A stretch of DNA of 64,000 nt from Dryas octopetala (lineage: Eukaryota > Streptophyta > Magnoliopsida > Rosales > Rosaceae). Positions 24,367 to 35,518 of this stretch are shown one piece after another (position 1 is the stretch's first letter; every line of letters begins with the position of its first letter). The DNA lies in assembly GCA_963921425.1 (NCBI GenBank), contig OY992834.1:1674001-1738000 (forward strand), in the 5' to 3' direction. The notes below the pieces were generated by a model. It was given only the letters and a program-made list of their open reading frames with translations, searched no databases and had not been told where the DNA came from. The translations under genes and the position numbers were made by a program.

Positions 24367-24421
<55 letters not shown>
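24367..24421. repeat. Long (GA)n microsatellite inside the MULE
   Basis: An uninterrupted GA dinucleotide run of about 55 bp between the two MULE terminal repeats; it produces spurious Arg-Glu and Leu-Ser frames on both strands. Confidence 0.95.
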
Positions 24422-24425
<4 letters not shown>

Positions 24426-24847
24426 ATCTGACCGGCGAGGAGATGTTGCCGGAAAAAAGACTCACCAATAAAGATGGGAAGGGGGGTTGTTGATGACTGG
24501 AGAGGGCGGAGGGGTTGATGGGGTTGGGGCTGCGGGGATGTAGGGAATATGAGAGTTTTTTTTGTCTTTTTTAATTTGTTATTGTATTTCATTTTTAAAG
24601 GTTTTATTAGTTTTTTTTTTTTTTTTTGTGGAATGTTAGCAACTTAGCATTTTGCGGGCATGTATATGTAACATGTCATTGTCATCAACAGATAACCGCC
24701 GCATTGATAATGAAAAACATAATGGAGATATGAAGTGAACACAAATTAAAAGTTGAAAAATATTTTGGCAATTTTTTAAAATTAAGGTACTGACTTCAGA
24801 AAAATGATATAATTGAAGTACTATTGTGTAATTTAGTCTTATCTTTG

Positions 24848-25814
24848 TCACCGTACAAATTTTGAATAGAAAAGTTTATCTCTTCCTTTATCTTATAGTA
24901 TATGCATAATGCATGTTGATATGTCTCAAAAGACAGGCTAAGATTGTAATGAAATGAATTTAGCCCTCAAGAATATGAACTTTTGCGCCACATTCATAAG
25001 CATCGCTGTCAGTGGGCCTTTTGATATTACATGTTATATCTTTCATATTCAACCGGTGGCCAATATTATATTTTCTCTTAGTTAATTGTAAGCTTTAGTA
25101 TCAACGTCAAGCTTCAATTTGCAACTTTGTTATTCGAATTTTAGATTGCAATACTTATCCAAAACGTGGCACTATCAATCACAGTACTTAATTTTCAGTT
25201 ACATAAAATACAAAGAATTTTAGTTGCCGGAGGATTGGAGGAGCAAACAAAAATATTGCAGCGCAGGTACTCAATTAATTAATTAAAAATGTGAGGGAAG
25301 AGTTGCGTAAAATTATTTGAAAAATTATTCAAAAATTTATAGATTAGAATTGACTGAATACTTCCTAGATTGTAAGCATCTTCCCTGTAAAGTCACTGAA
25401 ATTTCTGGACCTAATAAATTGAGCAAATTCTCTCCAAAAAGAAAAAGAAAAAAACTGCAGGAAATTAAACAACCAAGATTTGAAGGCTTGAAGCAATTGA
25501 AGAAGGTAATGAATATATAAGGATCTCGTTGCAAGCAAATATAGTACACTTCAGAAAGTCAAACCAATATTGTAAACTGTAAAGCACACAATACAAAGTT
25601 ACAAACTGAAACTACAAAGAATTAATATGCAAAAAAAGATGAAAAGAGAAATTAAACTACTACAGAATACAGATAGACTTCAACTGTCCCTCCATGGAAA
25701 ATTAAAAATACAAATTAATAGTCGAGTTCAACAACAACCAAACTGCAAACCCAGAAAAATGAAACCAAAACAAAAAAAAAAACAAAAAAAGAATAAAGAT
25801 TAATAATAATTTGG
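24848..25814. other. Intergenic region 3' of LEA_2 copy 3
   Basis: AT-rich sequence between the MULE and the 3' end of LEA_2 copy 3; the last ~250 bp probably holds its 3' UTR. No gene or bounded repeat seen. Confidence 0.4.
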
Positions 25815-26363
25815 TCACTTGCAAGACTCAATGCGGACCGTTTTGGCCTTGGTATCAAGACGTATGGTGCAGTTCATGTTGGCGGACTTTTTCTTCTTGA
25901 TAATGTTCAAGAGATGAACCTTCCCGTCCAACTTGGCGGAGGCGGTCAACGTGACGCTTCCGGCGCTGAGATCGGTACCCAACTGAGAATTGCTGGGCAC
26001 CTTGTTGGAGTCCAAGGACACCGTGACATTGAATTTCTTGGTCTTCTTAGACTTGGCTTTGTCCTTAACTATGGTGCCCTCTCCGACCTCGGTGCCTTTG
26101 TACGACAAAACTGCCTTGCTGGCATCGAACTTGTAGTGGCCGAAGTTGCTGTTCTTGACGGTGACAAGAGCAGTGAGTGAACCTTTCAAGGTAGAGTTTG
26201 CAGTTAGAGAGGAGACTGAAACCGACTCTAAACGGACTTTGGGGGTTTTGACACGCATCACTAGCACTACAAACAGGACTATGATTACGGTTTGGGCTAT
26301 GATCCCGGCAGCTATGCATGCCAAGCACCTGGTTCGCTTCCTACGGCCCACATCGGTGGTCAT
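25815..26363 (-). CDS. LEA_2 / NDR1-HIN1-like protein (copy 3)
   Basis: Intronless, 182 aa from ATG 26363 (MTTDVGRRKRTRC). It has a shorter N-terminus than copies 1 and 2, without the YPxxP motif. A basic GRRKRTR cluster is followed by one transmembrane helix (about 14-36), then MRVKTPKVRLES and a LEA_2 domain with VKNSNFGHYKFDA, ending KTVRIESCK. Many Lys and Ser residues. It shares the domain but is clearly diverged, so it is an older paralogue or a separate subclade. A TATA-like TATATAAAC on the minus strand (about 26493-26502) lies about 130 bp upstream of the ATG. Confidence 0.92.
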   Translation of the reverse strand: MTTDVGRRKRTRCLACIAAGIIAQTVIIVLFVVLVMRVKTPKVRLESVSVSSLTANSTLKGSLTALVTVKNSNFGHYKFDASKAVLSYKGTEVGEGTIVKDKAKSKKTKKFNVTVSLDSNKVPSNSQLGTDLSAGSVTLTASAKLDGKVHLLNIIKKKKSANMNCTIRLDTKAKTVRIESCK

Positions 26364-26492
26364 GCTTGATTGATCTCTAAGGCTTCTTTGTTTTCAGGGT
26401 CAGGTTGAGGTTGGTAATTAAGGAAGGGCTTTGAGTGCTTTAGTTTCAATGTGGTATATGGATGGTGTGGTAGTGCAAGAAGGGAAAGTGTG

Positions 26493-26504
26493 TTTATATA
26501 TGTA
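26493..26504 (-). promoter_or_regulatory. TATA box of LEA_2 copy 3
   Basis: On the minus strand the sequence reads CATATATAAACA about 130 bp upstream of the start codon; reasonable TATA box by position and sequence. Confidence 0.45.
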
Positions 26505-28957
26505 AGGGTTTGTGGTTTTTTGCTATAATTTTCGAATAGTGGCCCTACACACTAATGCTAGTTGTTATACCTTTCCAGCTCATGTGAAATTGTGAATTGG
26601 CTTAATATGTTTAGCCGTTAGGTTTGGAATAAGATGATGACTTTATAACACAAATTACAATTATAGGAGTTTCTTAATTGAAAGTTGGTATATAAGTGGA
26701 AATTTTATGTTGAGAGCATAATATCAATCTCTATGAAATCGAATCTAAACTTTTGAGTAGATTGGTTTTTATAATTATGAATATATGTTTGACTCAGTTA
26801 AAGTTACAATATATCTAGTAGCATAAGATACTTATATTGCCAAACTATTTGGTAAAAAAATATTACCCAATACAAAGTAAGTTAATTATATGAGTAGAAT
26901 CAAAATGAGGGTTTTATCTATTAATACAAGGATTAGGGTTTTTCTTAGTGAGTTATGGGCTGAGTTAGGATGCAAAATTATAGTAATGACCTAACCTTAA
27001 TCCTATGGGCCAACTAAGCCAAATGACAGACTGTGTTGAGGTACATATTATATATAAAGTTAATTAAGTAATGAGTTGAGGTTGGGAGAGAGGATCAGAG
27101 AATTAAATGATGAGTTTGAACAAATTTCAATCACATATAGAATATTTCACGCAGAAGGCATGATATAGGGGAAACAAATGCGAGGACGAAATTGAGTGGC
27201 ACAAGTTTGAAATCTATTCGCAGTTTGTGGGAAAGACAAGCTTCCCGTGATATAGGGGAAGCAGAGAGATCCCCAACTCATTTTACACGTAATTCAGGAT
27301 TTGCTTGCCATGCATCCAGATAGGATCATAGAAAGACTTAATTGGGTGGCTCTCATACGACGTCATAAACTGTCATGAAATTCCAAACTCGATGGTTAAT
27401 CAAAAGTCATTTTATCAATTTTACGTACCCATCTTATTGAGATAAATATGTGTTTGATATAAACTATCAAAGCGAGTTACAAATATGAATTAAAGTCTTT
27501 ATTGGGTATTAATTATTAAATCCTACCATCGATGCAAGCAACTGAGTTGTCCTTTATGTCCAAAATCCATCATAATCGTCAACAAGGTCATACTTAATGA
27601 AGGGAACTTAGATAGTTGAGTATCACTTGCCAGTGTTAGATAATTAAAGGCTAAACAATTATATAAAATTGGAATTGCCTATGAATATATGATGAAGCAA
27701 TATATTTAAAGAATATATATCAACATATTGTAGATCATAATCATATATATATATATATATATGCTTTGTATGTACAAAACCTAGCTAGTTGTTAATTTGT
27801 TATTTTCATTCATTAATATTATGTCACTGTGATGATTTAATTGGGCATTTGGGTGACTGGTCTTCTACGGCGGCTATAATTAATTTGGCCCTACCATCAT
27901 CAACGTAATATTCGATGCTAGCTTCATGACATTAATCAAGTATCAGTACTGGACAGTTATCATTTAAAAATGAATCAGGTTGACATTTTTCCACAATAGA
28001 ATACGACCATGGGGTCTTTGTTTCTTGAGATCCAAGACGTACGTGTATATACATGCTGATTAAACTTTTGCAATAACGAAAAAAGAGATCCAAAACGTGT
28101 ATGTGACTGGTATTAAATTATGATCATAAATATCATAATTGTTGATGTGGTGTAATTTTCACTTCCATTTTTCTGGTCTTTAATTTGCTTGTTTCAGATT
28201 TTGAAGGCGATCTAGTTTCAAAATTGTAGAGAGGAGGAAGCCAGTAAAATTATCATATCTTATTATCATACTGAAAGTTCAGTTGGTTGCTAACAATTGG
28301 CCTACAACTCTACAAGGTCAAGTTTCAGGTCAACTATACATTGAATCAATGGTGGATAGCATGCGATCCCGTCCACAGACAAATGCAGTTTATACAAAAA
28401 AAATATATATATATTCATAATTATTATTGCAACGGTTGGAAAATAAAATGAATGAATCTAATTCATGGGAAATTTATGTTATTTTTGTTCTCTTTTGAGG
28501 TGGTCCCAACTCTTCGGAGTCCAAGCAACTCTTCCGATGCCTTACGTGGTAGAACACGCCCATGTGGCCATGTGCTTTCGCTTTCAGACTAAATATGATT
28601 AGTGTATGAAATTCTTAATTACGCTACTTATTTAAAATTGACCTTGTCAAACTTATTAATTTCTTAATCTCTAAATTAACCAATGCCAGAAATAAATCAT
28701 CATATATTATGTGTGTATTACGAGGAAGGTCCAAATCCAATTAAGTCTTTTAAGTCCAATCAAGTCTTTTAATCTAACTTGGTTAATTAGATTAAGGTGC
28801 ATGGTTTGTTTGTTTGTATTAAATCTGTTTCCATCAATAAAACAAAAGATTAAAGTCCAAAAACCATGATCTCAAATAATTTAATGAATCAATTCTGGAG
28901 AAAACTGACAAAAATATGACCATAAATTCATGATGTGCTGTCTAATATAATAAGTAT
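26505..28957. other. AT-rich intergenic region with dispersed duplicated block
   Basis: No gene supported. A (TA)n run lies at about 27746-27762. The stretch 27872-28175 is similar, in the same orientation, to 56110-56360 upstream of the second UGT88 gene (shared anchors include 'cacaatagaatacgacca' and 'gatgtggtgtaa'). Confidence 0.45.
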
Positions 28958-29158
28958 CAGTAGTGCTACATATACCACATTTTTATACCATAATTTCATA
29001 CCACCTTATGTGGCAACTTACATTGCATTCATACATTGGATACTAAAAAATAAAAAATAAAACCCAAAAAGAAAAAGAAAAACATTGTCCAATAAAGTAA
29101 TGACACGTCAGATGGTATAAATATGTGGTATAAGAATGTGGTAAATATAGCATTATTC
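28958..29158. mobile_element. MITE with ~55-bp inverted repeats and perfect 9-bp TSD
   Basis: Left end cagtagtgctacatatacca and reverse complement of the right end gaataatgctatatttacca stay alignable for about 55 bp. Identical 9-bp flanks AATAAGTAT (28949-28957 and 29159-29167) form a perfect target duplication. The 201-bp element is non-coding; the 9-bp duplication points to Mutator-type mobilisation. Confidence 0.82.
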
Positions 29159-29167
29159 AATAAGTAT

Positions 29168-30659
29168 ATGCGTATCACATTTCAAAACATCATTTCCTCT
29201 TTTATTGATTAATTGGTTAATAATTTAATATGATACCTGTGAATGAAATTGTTTATATGGTTGTTTATTCGCATGTGCTTGACTTTAATCAGTCTATAAT
29301 TTTCTTGCAAAAAAAAAAAATCAATTTATACTTTATAGCAGGCCCATCGCATTCTGGTCTGGCAATAGCTCACGGAGTAACAGTTTGAATGGGCCACAGT
29401 TACTGTTTTCATAATATGTTATTGGGCTTGTAACATTGACTACCCCATGGTTTCAGTTGCGCCACATACTTTTTGTATTGGGCTTGTAATTGGACTGAAA
29501 TTAAATTGGTATTAAAAAGGCTGTGTAATATGATCAAACCATATAGCGCATACTATATCGTGAAATTATTAATATGGGTCATTGATTAAATGATTTTTGT
29601 TTAAAACAAATTCTGATTAGGAATTTGACAATACAAAATAATTTAGAGAAATATATATAGATTTTTATTAATATCAACAACTGGCATTTATGAGATTTGA
29701 AGAACTTTCTTTCAACAAAAAGGTGACTGAATAACACCACTAGACCAAATGGTAATATTAGGCTATTCGTCAGTAAAAGAACTTACCTATGCCCCCACAT
29801 CACCAAAAAAGAAAACTTACATTAACCTGTAACTCTGTAAGTGTGTAGGATTCACTCATCATGCACAAGTCACATGTATTAATGCACCAAATAGTGCGTT
29901 GGCCTGCCCTCAGACCCGTGTGTGTCAGTTGTTTATATGCATATGGATCCATTCTCATGCATATTAAGTTATTAACAACTATGCAAATGCAAATGCAAAT
30001 GCAAAATGCACGTAGGTAGGATTAATGTAGGAATCACGGACGTGCAGCAATTTAATGTAAAGCATGTCGTCAAGTGGAGGCCTCAGCTTAATGCTTTATC
30101 CAAACTCCAAAGGCTACGACAAACTAAAGCATATGACAGACATGGATCGATCAACAGTACTACACTCGTGAAGTCCGACTTCGGAGAGACAGAACATTAT
30201 ATATTGGTCATTTTCAATATCTTTATCATATAAATTCCTCCTATTTTCATAGCTTTTTTGTTTTTGGCCATCTAATGCAGAATAAAGTATACAAAAAAAA
30301 TGGATTGTTGATCACATGCTTCTTCACGCAACGTACACATTGGCCAATTTGCCAACTCCACTTTCTCAACTACTCAAATTTCTCCCACGTACAAGTTGTA
30401 TGATCATGATTTCAAGTACATCAACGTGTGATCTTACTCCATCAGCCATGTGGGTACTAGATGTAAATATGATCATCATTTACAAGAAAAAAGAAAGTCT
30501 GGTCGATGATTCGTAGGGGTGGAGATCAATTATCAATACCTAGCTAGTAGTACTGTAATAGGGTACAAATAAGAATATTATTTCAATTTATAATAATAAA
30601 CTTTAGAAATTGAAGTGCTTATATCAAGAGGAAAATTAATTAATTACTCCAAAGTCAAA
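29168..30659. other. AT-rich intergenic region
   Basis: No gene, RNA or bounded repeat supported. A short 'atgcaa' repeat cluster sits at 29982-30008. The frame at 30006-30233 has no recognisable content. Confidence 0.35.
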
Positions 30660-31820
30660 TACGTCATTTTGATCACAATTCACATCCTTCTTGGATGAAC
30701 TGATGATAACTATTTGTTGATGCAAAAATTCATAAGAGAGATGCAACAACTTAAGGTGGTTGATTGGAAGCTTTGTTGGGTGATGAGGTGGATGTTGACT
30801 TGAGATTATCAAGATTTGTTGGATTGCTGGTTGAAGCTGATGAGATCTTCCTGCACGAACACAAGATCAAAGGAGAAGGACTCGTATGGTACCAACCAAA
30901 TACGCTCCGATGATGAAGTCACTGAAATGTATTTGAATGTATTTGAGTAAAAACAAGGGAGAACAAATGATGAACTTGAGAGAATATAGAAGAACAATGC
31001 AAAATCTTCTGGGATATTCTCAGTTGGTTGTATGTATTTGGGTGGGCTATTGGGAGCAAATTCTCCGTCTCCTTCTTTTGTGCATATAAGTGAGTTTATA
31101 TAGACAAAGGAAGTTGTGAAGGTTAAGTTACCTGCATGAGGATGAAAGGTTGAGAAAAGGCTACACGTTCGGCCATGAATAGTAGCATGCACAGCTACCT
31201 ATCTCCTTTACATTTAATGTTGCATTAAATGCAAGTATAGAAGATCAAGTGGGATGCCCTAATAGTCATGGCTGTGAGCTGGGATGTCCTATCTGTCAGA
31301 GAGTTATGTCAGAGATATTCGAGTAAGGCGGTTCGTTCTGAGCCCAATTTTTTAGAACGACGGTGGTATCCGAGCCGATCTGATCACATATTTTGTACAT
31401 GTAGGCATGAAACATATCCACGTTCGAATCGGTCATAGATGAACTGGTTCAGATGGGTCCAACGCATAGTGTAACGACTGTCGTTCGACGGCAATTTGTT
31501 GGTTATTGGATCTTTATGAGAAGATGATCACCAGGCGCCGAACTGAACAGAACTGAAATATCGAAGAAAAGATGAACACTCAATTTCTTAGAAAATCCTA
31601 AGATCGGCTCGGATCGGATTTGGGGGATTCGTTGAGATGAGCCGATCCAAACTGACAATGGATACGTTGCCGAGCTGGTTATGGTGACATGGAGGTCCAA
31701 GTTTGACCTATTTGACCATTGAAAAGTTAAAGTTTGAAATTGGACCTGACCAGCCACGTGTCGATCCATGATTGGTTGTTAAGTCCACGTGAATTTATCC
31801 ACAAACACTATCGTTACACT
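30660..31820. mobile_element. Probable non-coding retroelement remnant
   Basis: Between about 30660 and 31820 the base composition turns markedly less AT-rich than the flanks, and wording resembles non-coding internal and LTR regions of large plant retroelements. A sequence starting TGTAACGATAG on the minus strand near 31817 and TGTAACGACTG on the plus strand near 31470 could be LTR-like edges. No gag-pol reading frame, primer-binding site or matching second LTR was found. This is inference from composition and general resemblance. Confidence 0.25.
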
Positions 31821-32207
31821 CACCAAATTGAAAATATTTTTAAGTTTATTTACCAAATTATGTGAAAGTGTTTCATTTAAATATCATTTATTCCAAACAA
31901 ATAACATATATACTAATATAAGTAAATTTTGTAAAAAATTAGTTAACTCTAGCAATAATGTTGATTGATCCATAAAGTTTGTCTTGGTTTGTATGATCAT
32001 GAGCGCAAATTTTTTCAATCCCCAAACTATTTAATTCACATCTTTTATTTACTTATATTCCAACATTATTCAACAAACTCATGGAAATAACCATCATCAG
32101 CACAATATTCCACTAGTACTACATATGCATGCATCTCTCTCACAGTCTCACTCCACTTCATCAACTCCCAAGTTCTCTTTCACCATCAAACCCACCACCA
32201 AAACTCC
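31821..32207 (+). promoter_or_regulatory. ABCG8-like gene promoter and 5' leader
   Basis: The 390 bp before the ATG is AT-rich and becomes pyrimidine/CA-rich (from about 32130), as expected for a leader. A CATGCATG palindrome is present at about 32128. No clear TATA box chosen. Confidence 0.35.
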
Positions 32208-34028
32208 ATGGAAGTAGCAGAAGCATCACCACCACCACCACTATCCAAAACCTATGAATTAACAGCCTCTCTAATCACCTACACCAAATCAACCACCACC
32301 ACAACCACCACCTTTTCCCCATTGAACCTACTATTCAAGCCATGCACCATCCCTTCCCCCACATACATCCTCCGTGACGTCTCTCTCGCGGCCTGCCCCT
32401 CTCAAATCCTCGCCATTGTCGGCCCCAGTGGCGCCGGAAAATCCACTCTCCTCGACATCTTAGCCGCCCGAACTTCCCCCACAAGCGGCACTCTCCTCCT
32501 CAACACTTCCCCTCTCAACCCTTCCTCATTCCGCAAGCTCTCCGCCTACGTCCCCCAACACGATGCATGCCTTCCCCTCCTCACCGTCTTTGAAACCTTC
32601 GCCTTCGCAGCCCGCCTCCTCATCCCAAATCCCAACACATCAAACATCAAAACCGTTGTCTCCTCTCTTCTCTCCGAGCTCAGGCTCACACATCTGGCCA
32701 ACACCCGACTCGGCCATGGCCTATCGGGTGGCGAACGCAGACGTGTTTCGATAGGCCTAAGCCTTCTCCCTGACCCAGCTGTGTTACTTCTCGACGAACC
32801 CACTTCGGGTCTTGACAGTTCCTCTGCTTTCAACGTAATACAGACCCTCAAAACCATCTGCACCTCGCGTCACCGCACTGTGGTTTTGTCCATTCACCAA
32901 CCGAGCTTTAAAATCCTCTCCACCATTGATAGAATCCTCTTGCTATCAAAAGGCACAGTTGTCCACCATGGCACACTTTCATCTCTCGAAGCATTTCTGC
33001 TCTCCAATGGCTTCACAGTCCCTCCACAACTCAATGCCTTAGAGTACACCATGGAAATCCTAAACCGCCTCCATGTGTCAAACCCCATTGCAACTACACC
33101 CCTACCACTTCCTCCCACACCCAATTCTCATTCTGATAATCATAATGAGTCAACCCAAGTGACGATCAAATACAAAAGCTCTAGAATCCAAGAGATCTTG
33201 GTGCTTTACAACCGGTTTTGGAAAATCATTTACAGAACTAGACAGCTACTTTTAACAAACACCTTGGAGGCACTTCTTGTGGGTCTTGTTTTAGGCACCA
33301 TTTACATAAACATTGGATTCGACAAGCAAGGAATCGAGAAGAGGTTCGGTCTCTTTGCCTTCACTCTCACTTTCCTCCTCTCGTCCACCACCGAAACCCT
33401 CCCAATCTTCATCAACGAAAGGCCAATCCTCCTACGAGAAACATCAGGTGGGATTTACAGACTGTCCTCCTATCTCATAGCCAACACTTTTGTTTTCTTG
33501 CCTTACTTGCTCGCAATTGCGATCATATACTCTGTCTCGGTCTATTTCTTGGTGGGTCTCTGTTCTTCATGGCAAGCATTCGCTTACTTCGTTCTGGTGA
33601 TCTGGGTCATAGTTCTAATGGCCAACTCGTTCGTCCTCTTCTTGAGTTCTCTGGCACCAAACTACATCGCCGGGACTTCTCTCGTGACGATTCTTTTAGG
33701 GGGTTTCTTTCTCTTCTCCGGCTACTTCATCTCCAAAGACAACATGCCTAAGTACTGGTTGTTCATGCACTTCTTTTCGATGTACAAGTATGGTCTGGAT
33801 GCGCTTCTGATCAACGAGTATGGTTGTCTCGTGTCAAGGTGTTTGATATGGTACGACGATCAAAATAGTAAAGAATGCATGGTGACGGGAGGCGATGTGT
33901 TGCAGAAGAGAGGGCTTCATGAGAGGCAGAGATGGACCAACGTTTACATCCTTATTGCCTTCTTTGTTTTCTATCGCGTGCTCTGTTTGATGGTTTTGAT
34001 CAGAAGGGTCTCCAGATCAAAGAAGTAG
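32208..34028 (+). CDS. ABCG8: ABC transporter G family half-transporter (ABCG8-like)
   Basis: Intronless, 606 aa, the normal length for ABCG4/8/10/23-type plant half-transporters. The ATP-binding domain comes first: Walker A GPSGAGKST (72-80), Q-loop within YVPQHD (114-119), signature LSGGERRR (172-179), Walker B LLLDEPTSGLD (193-203) and H-loop SIHQPS (228-233). The ABC2 membrane domain follows with about six hydrophobic segments from roughly residue 335 to the end. Half-transporters dimerise in the plasma membrane and export lipids, terpenoids or hormones; the substrate here is unknown. The Thr-rich N-terminus (TTTTTTTF) is poorly conserved in the family. Symbol given because subfamily features and the order next to MAKR5-like and F-box genes match At5g52860; ABCG4 is the close alternative. 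Confidence 0.93.
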   Translation: MEVAEASPPPPLSKTYELTASLITYTKSTTTTTTTFSPLNLLFKPCTIPSPTYILRDVSLAACPSQILAIVGPSGAGKSTLLDILAARTSPTSGTLLLNTSPLNPSSFRKLSAYVPQHDACLPLLTVFETFAFAARLLIPNPNTSNIKTVVSSLLSELRLTHLANTRLGHGLSGGERRRVSIGLSLLPDPAVLLLDEPTSGLDSSSAFNVIQTLKTICTSRHRTVVLSIHQPSFKILSTIDRILLLSKGTVVHHGTLSSLEAFLLSNGFTVPPQLNALEYTMEILNRLHVSNPIATTPLPLPPTPNSHSDNHNESTQVTIKYKSSRIQEILVLYNRFWKIIYRTRQLLLTNTLEALLVGLVLGTIYINIGFDKQGIEKRFGLFAFTLTFLLSSTTETLPIFINERPILLRETSGGIYRLSSYLIANTFVFLPYLLAIAIIYSVSVYFLVGLCSSWQAFAYFVLVIWVIVLMANSFVLFLSSLAPNYIAGTSLVTILLGGFFLFSGYFISKDNMPKYWLFMHFFSMYKYGLDALLINEYGCLVSRCLIWYDDQNSKECMVTGGDVLQKRGLHERQRWTNVYILIAFFVFYRVLCLMVLIRRVSRSKK

Positions 34029-35518
34029 TGCAAGGGAAACCGATCGATCATCGATTCTAAATATAATTGACAATTGTATAATAAGAACTGTATTAATTGT
34101 GTTCAAGTCTTGCTATACTGTATTTTATTAATTTGCTTTCCTTTTCATCATAAACTGAAGCTACTTAATTAGCTCCTGTAATATTCCTAGCTACATACAT
34201 GCATGGCCAAAAAGATAATAGTTCCTTAATTGGCTTCATATTGTATATGTTGATCATATATTGTTAAATTTGTGTACGTATCCTCTCTTATGTTGAAAAT
34301 GAAACCTTGGTTTGTTCACATATCCTCGATTCCCATGTTAAAAGCAAAAATTTAATGTGAAGAACAGAACAATGTAACCAAGAAATCTAAACTTGACAAT
34401 GCATGTTGAAGAACGTACATGAAATTGGATAGAATTATAGAACTAAACCTATCATTGTCAGAATTGTTTGAATTATTTGGGCTAGCTCTAAATCATATAA
34501 CATAACACATGCAAAAAGTTAAATTGGTAGATACTGATTGGGCAGGGTGCATGTGGATAGAACAATTTGGGACCCATAATAATTTGTGTCACGGGTCCCT
34601 TCAGCAAATGAATCGATGGGCAGTGGGAGTTTTTGTAGGGGAAGAATCCAAAGTCTGTGATCAGGCTTTTATACTAGTTATTCAGAAAGAGCTTTGTCTG
34701 GTAGTGGTGAAGTTGAAGAAGTTGACATGCAAAACAGACAGCAACACAGTTTGTTTGTTTGTTTGGTTGCTTTTCTTGAATCAGCGCCATCTTCACGGGT
34801 CGTTCTTCATCGTTTGTTGTTTTTACCCGTGAACTCATTCTTGGCCTCTCAACCTTCCATCCACACAATACTATTAGCTACACGAGGAATATTAACCCAC
34901 GGATCAGCTAAGAAAACGACCTCTTGTTATAGAAAACGACGTGTCGTTTTAGATTAAAACATGAAGATTGTCATATACTGTGGGCTGGGCTCCTCACATA
35001 AGTGATAAGTCTCCAAGCTCAATCAATCCACAGGCAATTGCCGTGGGCCACCTCATCGACATCACACGTTTCCCAAAATGTACAAAAGGTGGATTAAGAT
35101 ATGCAAATGTATTTGCGCTCTTTTTTCCCTTTTACCCCCTCTCTGATTTGAACTAGTTAGCTGAGTGAATGGTGTATAGTAGTAACTAGTAAGTAGAGCC
35201 GTAGAGAAGTTATCAAAGGGAAAACAAAAGCCACTTTTACCATGCTCAATTTCAAGTTTCAACCAAAAAATAATGGAAATACCTTGTCGTTTCACGAGTG
35301 TCCAACTAAATCAAAATTTAGCTTATAGTAGGCTGGGCTCCATACAACGTTCTTGGTGGTCCATTACATTATTGGGCCCTTATTGCTAAGTCTATATTGT
35401 TTACATTGGGATCCGTAGGTTTCTTCTTCCTGGCTTTTCCCTCAATTTTAGATACTAGTGATGGTGATTGAGTGAGTTGATCATAATGAAGCTAGCTACA
35501 TTCATTGAACTCATGATC
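34029..35518. other. Intergenic region, ABCG8-like / UGT88 convergent 3' ends
   Basis: Holds the 3' UTRs of two convergent genes. The open frames at 34509-34832 and 34694-34957 overlap in different frames and show no family features. No further gene supported. Confidence 0.4.

Larger units (their letters stand above)
21936..24838. mobile_element. Non-autonomous Mutator-like element with nested hATs
   Basis: Left end gagtaaattatacaatag (21936) and reverse complement of the right end gactaaattacacaatag (from 24838) match strongly and remain alignable inwards for about 300 bp once two nested insertions in the left arm are removed. Flanks are TTATCTTTA (21927-21935) and TTATCTTTG (24839-24847): a 9-bp target duplication with one change, the Mutator length. 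Without the nested hATs the element would be about 1.05 kb. The middle (about 24080-24540) has CT-rich sequence, a long (GA)n run and a short GC-richer part that could be a captured gene fragment, but no readable protein. No transposase is present. Confidence 0.85.

Noticed and set aside
24277..24592. Arg-Glu and Leu-Ser repeat frames
   Set aside because: Translation of the (GA)n microsatellite on both strands.
30809..31192. 127-codon minus-strand frame
   Set aside because: No family features; sits in the presumed retroelement remnant.
32546..33124. Antisense frames within the ABCG8-like gene
   Set aside because: Shadows of a conserved coding region on the other strand.
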